From NCBI GenBank assembly GCA_041738285.1, contig JBGSQB010000230.1:1-5000 (forward strand): a stretch of DNA of 5,000 nt, in the 5' to 3' direction. The notes beneath the pieces were generated by a model. It was not told where the DNA came from. It did not search any database and worked only from the letters and a program-made list of their open reading frames with translations. The DNA is from SZUA-521 sp041738285 (GTDB taxonomy: Bacteria > Pseudomonadota > Gammaproteobacteria > Pseudomonadales > Azotimanducaceae). The position numbers and the translations under genes were made by a program. Below, piece by piece: positions 1 through 4,940 of this stretch; the stretch's first letter is position 1; every line of letters starts with the position of its first letter.

Positions 1-2
1 CG

Positions 3-1214
3 GTGTGGGCGGCGCCGCCCGCGTCCGGCCTTGCCAGCGTTGCGCCTGAGCGCGCGGACGTTTCGGCCGAGCGCCTCGCGCGAATCGCGCCGGCAATGCA
101 GCGATACATCGATGCCTGGCTGGTTGCGGGCACGGTCACGCTCGTCGCGCGGCACGGACGCGTCGTGCACTTCGAGTCCCAAGGCTTCCTCGATGCCGAG
201 AACCGCGTGCCCATGCGCAAGGACGCCATCTTCCGCATCGCCTCGATGACCAAGCCCATCACATCCGTCGCGCTGATGATGTTATGGGAGGAGGGACTGT
301 TTCAGCTCAGTGATCCGGTTGCGAAGTTTCTGCCCGAGTTCGCCGATCAGAAGGTATCGACCACGGGCGATGTGAGCGGTGCAACCGGGCAACTGGTCGC
401 AGTGAAAGCGCCTTCGACGATTCGTCAGATGCTCACGCACACTGCCGGCCTGGCCAACAACTACGTCGGTAACGGCAAGTTCTATCGGGAGGCGATGGAA
501 GCACGACCCGACGACACGCTGGATGTGCTCATCAAACGCCTGGCCGCGCTGCCGCTCAACTATCAGCCGGGAGAAGCGTGGCAGTACTCCGCCGCAACCG
601 ATGTGGTGGGGCGCCTGGTGGAAGTGATCTCCGGCATACCGCTCGATCAGTTCATGAAGCAGCGCATCTTTGATCCGCTTGCGATGACCGACACTCAGTT
701 CTTCATGGACGACACCAAAGGCGGCCGGCTCACCGCGCAGTACAAGCCCGGCGATGATCAGAAAATCGTCCTGGAAGATCCGGCATCCACAGACAGCCGG
801 TGGATCAGCGGCAACAAGAATCTGTTCCGCGGTGCGGGTGGGCTCGTCTCCACCGCCGCCGACTACGTGCGCTTTCAGCAGATGGTGCTGAATGGCGGCG
901 AGCTCGACGGCGTGCGACTGCTCGCACCCGCGACCGTTTCACTCATGCTCGAAAACCACACCGGCTCGCTGCCATTGTGGCTGGCTGGCCCCGGCATGGG
1001 TTTCGGTCTCGGCTATGCGGTGGTCACCGATCGCGGCGCCGCGGGCACACCGCTGTCGCTCGGCGCAGCCTATTGGGGCGGTGCCTACTGCACGCTGTCG
1101 TGGATCGACAAAGAGACGGGTGTGGCCGGCGTGCTGATGACGCAGGTGCGACCGTACACGCACATCAACATTCGCCAGGACTTCCAGAACATCGTCTATC
1201 AGTCGCTGCTGTAG
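3..1214 (+). CDS. Serine beta-lactamase-fold hydrolase (class C / family VIII esterase-like), 5' partial
   Basis: The protein belongs to the large beta-lactamase/penicillin-binding-protein-like serine hydrolase family (Pfam Beta-lactamase), which includes class C enzymes, D-aminopeptidases and family VIII carboxylesterases. Residues counted from the GTG at 3: the nucleophile motif S-M-T-K is at 81-84 and a H-T-A-G-L segment is at 146-150. The second motif is Y-S-A at 195-197, and W-G-G-A-Y at 358-362 takes the place of the K-T-G box. W-G-G is typical of EstB-type family VIII esterases, so an esterase or promiscuous hydrolase is likelier than a resistance beta-lactamase. The Ala/Pro-rich first ~14 residues look like the end of a signal peptide. 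The open frame runs to the window edge, so the true start probably lies upstream and the product is probably exported. The substrate cannot be read from the sequence. It converges with the YjgR-like gene. Confidence 0.9.
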   Translation: MWAAPPASGLASVAPERADVSAERLARIAPAMQRYIDAWLVAGTVTLVARHGRVVHFESQGFLDAENRVPMRKDAIFRIASMTKPITSVALMMLWEEGLFQLSDPVAKFLPEFADQKVSTTGDVSGATGQLVAVKAPSTIRQMLTHTAGLANNYVGNGKFYREAMEARPDDTLDVLIKRLAALPLNYQPGEAWQYSAATDVVGRLVEVISGIPLDQFMKQRIFDPLAMTDTQFFMDDTKGGRLTAQYKPGDDQKIVLEDPASTDSRWISGNKNLFRGAGGLVSTAADYVRFQQMVLNGGELDGVRLLAPATVSLMLENHTGSLPLWLAGPGMGFGLGYAVVTDRGAAGTPLSLGAAYWGGAYCTLSWIDKETGVAGVLMTQVRPYTHINIRQDFQNIVYQSLL

Positions 1215-1241
1215 CGGCGTCCGTAGCTACTTGAGCAGCGA
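1204..1241. terminator. Inverted repeat spanning both convergent stop codons
   Basis: CGCTGCT (1204-1210) plus GTAGC (1211-1215) can pair with GCTAC (1226-1230) plus AGCAGCG (1234-1240). This gives a 12-bp stem with a 3-nt bulge (TTG) and a 10-nt loop. The structure covers the stop of the hydrolase (1212-1214) and the stop of the convergent ATPase (1227-1229). Its position suggests a shared bidirectional transcript end. There is no U-tract on either side, so it may instead be an RNA 3'-end stabiliser or chance within coding sequence. Confidence 0.4.
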
Positions 1242-2705
1242 ACCCAACAGTCCACGGATCAGTTTGCGGCCGAGCGTGCTGCCCACCGCACGCGCCGCAC
1301 TCTTGAGCATCGCTTCGCCAACACCCTGACGATTGCTGCCCCGCGATGCTGCACGTGGGGGCGCCGAGCGTTCCTTCGCCTCATTGCGTTCCTGTTTTTC
1401 GGCCTTGGCGTGCATGTCGCGTTTTTCTGCACGCGCAGCAAGCTTCTCGTGCGCCGACTCACGATCGACGGCCTCATCGTATCGACCCGCCGCGGGCGAA
1501 CGGCTCATGATCTGACTGCGCTCGGCCGCATCGAGCGGCCCAATGCGCGATTCCGGTGGCCGGATCAACGTGCGCATGACCGGCGTGGGTGCACCTTTGA
1601 CATCGAGTGTGGAAACGAGCGCTTCGCCGCGCTCGAGTTCGGTCAACACAGTTTCCACATCGAGATCGGGATTGCTGCGGAAGCTGTCCGCCACCGCCTT
1701 GATCACCTTGCGGTCGCTCGGCGTGAACGCGCGCAGCGCGTGTTCGACCTTCAGACCCAGCTGGCCGAGCACGTCGTCGGGCAGATCGAGGGGGCTTTGG
1801 GTGACGAAATAAACACCGACACCCTTCGAGCGAATGAGGCGCACCACCTGCTCGATCTTGTCGAGCAGCGACTTCGGCGCACCGTCGAACAGCAGATGTG
1901 CCTCGTCGAAGAACAGCACGAGCTTCGGCTTTCCCGAGTCACCGACTTCGGGCAAGTCCTCGAACAGCTCCGACAACAGCCACAGCAGAAACGCCGCGTA
2001 CACGCGCGGCGCTTCGCGCAGGAGCCGCGTTGCATCGAGCAGACTCACGACACCGTTGCCGGAGAAATCCGTGCGCATGAAGTCCTGCAGATCGATCGCC
2101 GGCTCACCGAAGAATCGATCCGCCCCCTGCTCTTCCAGCACCAGGAGGCTGCGCTGAATCGCCCCGACCGATGCGCTCGAAATGTTGCCGTAGTCGCCGC
2201 GCAGGTCCTTGGCGTTGTCACTCATCCACGCCAGCAGCGAGCGCAGATCCTTCAGATCGAGCAGCAGCAATCCCTGATCGTCCGCGATCTTGAACGCCGC
2301 ATAGAGCACGCCGGACTGGGTGTCGTTGAGCTCGAGCAGGTTGCCGAGAATGAGCGGCCCTACTTCCGAGATCGTGGTGCGCACGGGATGGCCCTGCTCG
2401 CCGTAGATGTCCCAGAACATCGTCGGGCAGCCGCGCTGGGCATAGTCCGGAATCGACATCAGCGACAAGCGCCGGTCGATCTCCTTGTGCGGCTTACCCG
2501 CCATGGCGATGCCGGAGAGATCGCCCTTCACATCCACCGCGAACACCGGCACCCCGGCACGGGAAAAGCCTTCGGCGAGCACCTGCAGCGTCACGGTTTT
2601 GCCGGTGCCGGTTGCCCCGGCGACGAGTCCATGGCGATTGCTCATCGCGAGCGGCTGCGACTGCAGCGCGCCCGCGGCACCGCCGATGAGTACCGAATCC
2701 GTCAT
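1227..2705 (-). CDS. yjgR: HerA/VirB4-like P-loop ATPase of the YjgR (DUF853) family
   Basis: This 492-residue P-loop ATPase resembles E. coli YjgR (about 500 residues), annotated as a helicase HerA-like protein. Its cellular role is not established; DNA or protein translocation is assumed from its relatives. From the ATG at 2705: Walker A G-A-T-G-T-G-K-T is at 30-37, followed by the family segment V-D-V-K-G-D-L. Walker B with L-V-L-F-F-D-E-A-H is at about 262-270, and a T-Q-S-P motif is at about 302-305. A charged Lys/Glu/Arg-rich, probably helical linker follows, then the family's basic C-terminal tail (R-A-V-G-S-T-L-G-R ... R-G-L-L-G-S-L). The frame stays open to 2852, but those 49 extra residues are not family-like and would run over both the gene's own promoter and the tRNA promoter. 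The start at 2705 gives the family length and has a GGGG stretch upstream. No truncation or frameshift is seen. Confidence 0.93.
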   Translation of the reverse strand: MTDSVLIGGAAGALQSQPLAMSNRHGLVAGATGTGKTVTLQVLAEGFSRAGVPVFAVDVKGDLSGIAMAGKPHKEIDRRLSLMSIPDYAQRGCPTMFWDIYGEQGHPVRTTISEVGPLILGNLLELNDTQSGVLYAAFKIADDQGLLLLDLKDLRSLLAWMSDNAKDLRGDYGNISSASVGAIQRSLLVLEEQGADRFFGEPAIDLQDFMRTDFSGNGVVSLLDATRLLREAPRVYAAFLLWLLSELFEDLPEVGDSGKPKLVLFFDEAHLLFDGAPKSLLDKIEQVVRLIRSKGVGVYFVTQSPLDLPDDVLGQLGLKVEHALRAFTPSDRKVIKAVADSFRSNPDLDVETVLTELERGEALVSTLDVKGAPTPVMRTLIRPPESRIGPLDAAERSQIMSRSPAAGRYDEAVDRESAHEKLAARAEKRDMHAKAEKQERNEAKERSAPPRAASRGSNRQGVGEAMLKSAARAVGSTLGRKLIRGLLGSLLK

Positions 2706-2732
2706 CGCAGACCCCGTTTCGATTGAACTTCG

Positions 2733-2761
2733 ATGATACAGGCCTGCGGCGGAGCGCCCAA
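2733..2761 (-). promoter_or_regulatory. Putative sigma70 promoter of the YjgR-like gene
   Basis: On the - strand, TTGGGC (2761-2756) and TATCAT (2738-2733) are separated by 17 bp. The -10 matches the consensus at five of six positions and is preceded by TG, an extended -10 that can compensate for the weak -35. Transcription would begin near 2725, giving a leader of about 20 nt before the ATG at 2705. This supports that start over the longer open frame. Confidence 0.5.
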
Positions 2762-2764
2762 AAG

Positions 2765-2779
2765 CGGGCATCGCCCGCC
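2765..2779 (-). terminator. Short GC hairpin followed by T4 on the - strand
   Basis: GCGGGC (2765-2770) and GCCCGC (2774-2779) form a perfect 6-bp stem with a 3-nt loop. Read leftward it is followed by TTTT (2764-2761), directly upstream of the YjgR-gene -35. It could stop leftward transcripts arriving from the tRNA side. The T run is short, so it may instead be an operator-like palindrome between the two divergent promoters. Confidence 0.3.
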
Positions 2780-2788
2780 CCGTTTCCT

Positions 2789-2817
2789 TGACCCACCCAG
2801 GGGCAGCGGCTTTAATA
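2789..2817 (+). promoter_or_regulatory. Putative promoter of tRNA-Phe
   Basis: TTGACC (2789-2794), a 17-bp spacer and TTTAAT (2812-2817) each match the sigma70 consensus at five of six positions. A GC-rich stretch (ACCGCGCTCG) follows the -10, the kind of discriminator found at stringently controlled stable-RNA promoters. A start near 2825 would leave about 54 nt of 5' leader before the tRNA at 2879, to be removed by RNase P. Confidence 0.65.
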
Positions 2818-2878
2818 CCGCGCTCGCTCGACCCGCGACCTGACGCAAGCACAGTGCAGGGCGCGCGGCATCTCTCTC

Positions 2879-2954
2879 GGCCAGGTAGCTCAGTTGGTAG
2901 AGCAGCGGACTGAAAATCCGCGTGTGGGCGGTTCGATTCCGCCCCTGGCCACCA
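2879..2954 (+). tRNA. tRNA-Phe (anticodon GAA), CCA encoded
   Basis: A full cloverleaf can be drawn. The acceptor stem is GGCCAGG (2879-2885) with CCTGGCC (2944-2950). The D arm is GCTC/GAGC (2888-2891, 2900-2903). The anticodon stem is GCGGA/TCCGC (2905-2909, 2917-2921) around loop CTGAAAA, giving anticodon GAA at 2912-2914. The variable loop is GTGTG. The T arm is GGCGG/CCGCC (2927-2931, 2939-2943) with loop TTCGATT. The discriminator is A at 2951 and CCA is at 2952-2954. All stems are perfectly paired, so the gene looks functional. Its 3' half is repeated downstream, marking it as an integration target. Confidence 0.98.
2911..2954 (+). repeat. Left attachment-like repeat: tRNA-Phe 3' half
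   Basis: Two blocks recur downstream in the same order. 2911-2930 (anticodon loop through the start of the T stem, 20 bases) is identical to 3774-3793. 2934-2954 (T loop through CCA, 21 bases) is identical to 3811-3831. Identity begins inside the anticodon loop and stops matching 5' of it, which is the usual core boundary for tRNA-targeting tyrosine integrases. Weak similarity continues past CCA, with ATTCAACG shared at 2959-2966 and 3836-3843. Confidence 0.75.
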
Positions 2955-3001
2955 ATCAATTCAACGACTTATGTATTTCGCTAACGAGCGAATCGGGCCG
3001 C

Positions 3002-3020
3002 GGTGCCCATTTGGTGCCCA
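3002..3020 (+). repeat. Paired GGTGCCCA direct repeats, left end
   Basis: GGTGCCCA occurs at 3002-3009 and again at 3013-3020, an 11-bp period or about one helical turn, roughly 50 bp inside the element. A matching pair lies near the right end in the same orientation. Phased short direct repeats near both ends of a tRNA-inserted element are what arm-type integrase binding sites look like; that role is inferred. Confidence 0.5.
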
Positions 3021-3024
3021 ACTC

Positions 3025-3062
3025 GCGCCATAAGACACGCGACGCTCTTATGTCGGTGGCGC
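3025..3062. other. Compound inverted repeat near the left end of the element
   Basis: GCGCC (3025-3029) pairs with GGCGC (3058-3062), and ATAAGA (3030-3035) pairs with TCTTAT (3046-3051). This makes an 11-bp stem with a 6-nt bulge and a 10-nt loop. An alternative 5-bp hairpin, GCGCC/GGCGC around TAT (3059-3071), uses the same right-hand bases, so the two folds exclude each other. No T run follows. It may be a regulatory structure, a recombination site component, or nothing. Confidence 0.4.
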
Positions 3063-3243
3063 CTATGGCGCTGCTTCAGGTTGACGAACGAACCGACTCG
3101 GGGGTTTCCAACATCGACCCGCTCGTTCACGACGGCGATGCCAATTCAGGTTCTGTTTCTGGTGTTAGGACGGGCGGCGGAGCATCGCTTAGCATCCTGG
3201 GAACGTATACGACTCACACGGGAACCTATCCCCTGGCGCCGCC

Positions 3244-3525
3244 ATGAATAGCGCTGTCGCTCTGCTCATTGTGGTCTTCGCAATGTTGCTCTTCTCGGGA
3301 CAACTGGTTGTGTTGTCAACGTTTGCAAGGAAAGAAAACGTTTCGCCAGATCATCTTCAAAACCGCTCATGGATCGACGCTGTGTTCCATGCTGACAGTT
3401 TCATCAAGCCCAAGTACCTTCGACTCTGGCGCGTGAGCGCTTGGGGATCAATTGCCTCAGGATTGTGCTTTCCGATCGCGCTGTTCTTCTTTCTATCAGA
3501 CCAACTTGTTGCAGTTGCTCCGTAG
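3244..3525 (+). CDS. Small hypothetical membrane protein (93 aa) inside the element
   Basis: I do not recognise this protein. It has two strongly hydrophobic stretches, at about residues 4-26 and 67-88. Between them is a polar, charged region of about 40 residues (F-A-R-K-E-N, then D-A-V-F-H-A-D and K-P-K-Y-L-R-L-W-R), which fits a two-helix inner-membrane protein. No clear Shine-Dalgarno sequence precedes the ATG at 3244. The start codon overlaps the stop of an upstream frame (ATGA at 3244-3247), so translation may be coupled if that frame is used. An internal ATG at residue 14 is an alternative start. Base composition is less GC-rich than the flanking genes, consistent with transfer. Regular hydrophobic patterning favours a real gene, but function is unknown. 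Confidence 0.5.
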   Translation: MNSAVALLIVVFAMLLFSGQLVVLSTFARKENVSPDHLQNRSWIDAVFHADSFIKPKYLRLWRVSAWGSIASGLCFPIALFFFLSDQLVAVAP

Positions 3526-3645
3526 CCGACCGTGATCTTCGAGCGAAGCATTCACTATTCGGCGAGGCCGACTGTCGACTACGCTCAGCGATAGGCAGGG
3601 TCCTTTGGCAACTACGAATCAGTGCGCATTGCGTTGCGAGAAACC

Positions 3646-3665
3646 AGTGCCCATCCAAGTGCCCA
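3646..3665 (+). repeat. Paired AGTGCCCA direct repeats, right end
   Basis: AGTGCCCA occurs at 3646-3653 and 3658-3665, a 12-bp period. It repeats the GTGCCCA core and orientation of the left-end pair. It lies about 110 bp before the right tRNA-like repeat. The octamer CTAACGAG is also shared between the two ends (2981-2988 and 3698-3705). The pairing at both ends supports a role as recombinase binding sites, by inference. Confidence 0.5.
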
Positions 3666-3773
3666 ATCCATGATCACCTACCGTCACTCAAATTGAACTA
3701 ACGAGGTAAGAGTAGAACCGAAGTGGTTTGATTCGCTTACCCTGCATCACGCCGGATCGCAAAATCGGTTCAT

Positions 3774-3831
3774 TGAAAATCCGCGTGTGGGCGCAACGTG
3801 GTTGCCAGTCCGATTCCGCCCCTGGCCACCA
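3774..3831 (+). repeat. Right attachment-like repeat: decayed tRNA-Phe 3' half with a palindromic insertion
   Basis: This copies the tRNA-Phe sequence from anticodon loop to CCA, but 17 bases (3794-3810) stand where the tRNA has three (GTT, 2931-2933). The extra sequence makes a small hairpin, GCAAC-GTG-GTTGC (3793-3805). The T stem is broken, and there is no 5' acceptor, D arm or anticodon 5' strand, so this is not a tRNA gene. It is best read as an old right-end attachment site that has gained an insertion and may no longer be a good recombination partner. Confidence 0.7.
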
Positions 3832-3919
3832 TGTCATTCAACGGTTTACACGGTTCACCAACAGCTGTACTCGGCCGCGGTACCCCGGCGCCCATCTCAC
3901 TCGAGCGCTCGGAGCCCAC

Positions 3920-3943
3920 AAGAAACGCCTCCTGGCAGGAGGC
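3920..3943 (-). terminator. Intrinsic terminator of the phosphotransferase gene
   Basis: On the - strand GCCTCCT and AGGAGGC (3943-3937 and 3933-3927) form a perfect 7-bp stem with a 3-nt loop, followed by the T-rich GTTTCTT (3926-3920). It lies 20 bp past the stop codon of the - strand kinase gene. Position, stem strength and T tract all fit a Rho-independent terminator. It also separates that gene from the tRNA-linked element. Confidence 0.65.
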
Positions 3944-3963
3944 TAACGGTTCGCTGCCGCTGT

Positions 3964-4704
3964 TCAGACCGCTCGAACCTGGGCGAGTCGATTGACCGAG
4001 TGTTCGTCGTCCCAGCAGACGGCGGCTTCCCATGCGGCCCACGCTTGCGCGGCGATGTCATATGCGCCGTCGTCGAGACCGGCGGCGTTGTGTGGCAGCA
4101 CCAGGTCGAGGTCGGGGACGTCGACGTGCGACTCGTCCCAGTCGATCAGCGCGACCCGATCCGCGGTGATGCGGATGTTGCGCGGGTTGGGATCGCCATG
4201 GACGACGCAAGGCTGACGTCCGGAAAGCCGCGCCCACGCTGCTCGGCATCGAGCAACACCCTCAGTCGGCATCGCGCCGAGGTTGATCTTCGTCCCGGTC
4301 TCGGCGTGCAGGAGATCGGTCGACGATCGCCAGCCCGGCCGCTGCGGCCAACCTTGCGTCAACCGGTGCACCTGACGGAGCGTGTCGGCGACGCGACGCC
4401 AATCGGCCTGAGTCTCGGGCGGTCCGCCGTCCACGTAAGTCATCACCACCAGACCTTTGGCGAACAATCGGCCGTCCGCAGTTGGGATCGGCACCGGCAC
4501 AGTCAGACCTTCACGGTCGAGGTGTTGGAGGAGCGTGGTCTCCCAGGCGAGATCAGCGTCGCTCCGGGCGCCGAGACGAGCCACCATGAGGTGCCCATTG
4601 ACGCGCACGCTCCACACGTCGTTCGCGACTCCACCGGCGAGCGGTTGGATGCGAGCGACATCGTCACCCCACTGATCGAGTGTCTCCCATCCCACAGGCC
4701 ACAT
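3964..4704 (-). CDS. Aminoglycoside phosphotransferase (APH)-fold small-molecule kinase
   Basis: The 246-residue product has the APH/choline-kinase fold pattern (Pfam APH). From the ATG at 4704, a nucleotide-binding segment P-L-A-G-G-V-A-N-D-V-W lies at 21-31 and the V-A-R-L strand at 41-44. The catalytic loop V-H-G-D-P-N-P-R-N is at 168-176, with Asp171 and Asn176 as catalytic base and metal ligand. The metal-binding I-D-W-D is at 187-190. The family phosphorylates aminoglycosides, macrolides, choline, homoserine and other hydroxyl compounds. The substrate here is not evident and resistance should not be assumed. The frame is open to 4932, but those residues lack family features. The ATG at 4704 abuts GAGG (4708-4705) with no spacing; a GTG at 4695 has the same GAGG at a normal 9-nt distance and would give 243 residues. 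No truncation or frameshift is apparent. Confidence 0.88.
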   Translation of the reverse strand: MWPVGWETLDQWGDDVARIQPLAGGVANDVWSVRVNGHLMVARLGARSDADLAWETTLLQHLDREGLTVPVPIPTADGRLFAKGLVVMTYVDGGPPETQADWRRVADTLRQVHRLTQGWPQRPGWRSSTDLLHAETGTKINLGAMPTEGVARCRAAWARLSGRQPCVVHGDPNPRNIRITADRVALIDWDESHVDVPDLDLVLPHNAAGLDDGAYDIAAQAWAAWEAAVCWDDEHSVNRLAQVRAV

Positions 4705-4720
4705 CCTCGGAATTCGAGGA
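4704..4720 (-). promoter_or_regulatory. Palindrome covering the ribosome binding site of the phosphotransferase gene
   Basis: TCCTCG and CGAGGA (4704-4709 and 4715-4720) form a 6-bp inverted repeat around GAATT. In the mRNA the only Shine-Dalgarno-like GAGG lies in this stem, next to the ATG at 4704. The hairpin could limit ribosome access, or the DNA palindrome could be an operator. No convincing -35/-10 pair was found just upstream. Confidence 0.4.
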
Positions 4721-4888
4721 CAGGGAGCATAAGACACCTGTCGGTGGAAGCTGAGAATCACCTGAGAGATGTCGAATGACGCGAACGGGTGGCCACATGC
4801 CGGACTGCATGCGCTGTGGCTAATCTGCGAGGCGCTGCGCATTTCGTGTTTCAGAGGCGGCAGGGACAGCACGATGGCGATAGCACAT

Positions 4889-4914
4889 GGCAGCCTCCGG
4901 TGGCCCGAGCTGCC
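4889..4914 (-). terminator. Possible stem-loop after the TPR-like gene
   Basis: GGCAG/CTGCC (4889-4893, 4910-4914) and CTC/GAG (4895-4897, 4907-4909) form an 8-bp stem with a one-base bulge and a 9-nt loop. It lies 26 bp after the stop codon of the - strand gene at the right edge. It has no T run, so at most it is a weak or Rho-assisted transcript end. The rest of 4721-4940 shows no other feature I can support. Confidence 0.3.
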
Positions 4915-4940
4915 GGTAAGGCGCAGTCGCACGCGGTTTG

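Larger units (their letters stand above)
2911..3831 (+). mobile_element. Integrase-less mini-element or island remnant at the 3' end of tRNA-Phe
   Basis: The segment is bounded by the tRNA-Phe 3' half on the left and a decayed copy of it on the right (3774-3831). This is the layout left when a tyrosine-recombinase element integrates into a tRNA gene and restores it. The interior is less GC-rich: 25 of 60 bases are G or C at 3301-3360, against 42 of 60 at 4021-4080 in the flanking kinase gene. Paired GTGCCCA repeats sit near both ends. The only plausible cargo is a 93-residue membrane-protein ORF, and no integrase, excisionase or replication gene is present. It could be the relic of a larger island after internal deletion, or a small element mobilised in trans. 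The integrated-element reading is well supported; current mobility is not. Confidence 0.65.

Noticed and set aside
1410..2726. A 438-codon + strand open frame opposite the YjgR-like gene
   Set aside because: It is antisense to a clear ATPase gene in GC-rich DNA, has an Arg/His/Gln-rich composition with no domain, and is explained by the codon bias of the real gene.
2981..3175. Integron attC-like site (CTAAC ... GTTAGGA)
   Set aside because: The core motifs do not fit RYYYAAC and GTTRRRY properly, and the sequence between them is not an extended imperfect inverted repeat. No integron integrase is seen.
2894..3247. A 117-codon open frame starting inside tRNA-Phe
   Set aside because: Its first ~20 residues are translated tRNA, a common artefact. 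Only the part from the ATG at 3050 could be considered, and that is raised separately as a weak possibility.
3229..3247. A third degenerate copy of the tRNA 3' end at CCCCTGGC before the ATG at 3244
   Set aside because: Only about eight contiguous bases match and the surroundings do not align, so chance similarity in GC-rich DNA is sufficient.
3774..3831. A second tRNA gene, perhaps with a long variable arm
   Set aside because: There is no 5' acceptor strand, D arm or 5' anticodon strand, and the T stem does not pair. It is a partial copy of tRNA-Phe.
3787..4779. A 330-codon + strand open frame covering the kinase gene
   Set aside because: It begins inside the tRNA-like repeat and runs antisense to the APH-fold gene, whose catalytic motifs are intact. 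No domain is seen in the + frame.
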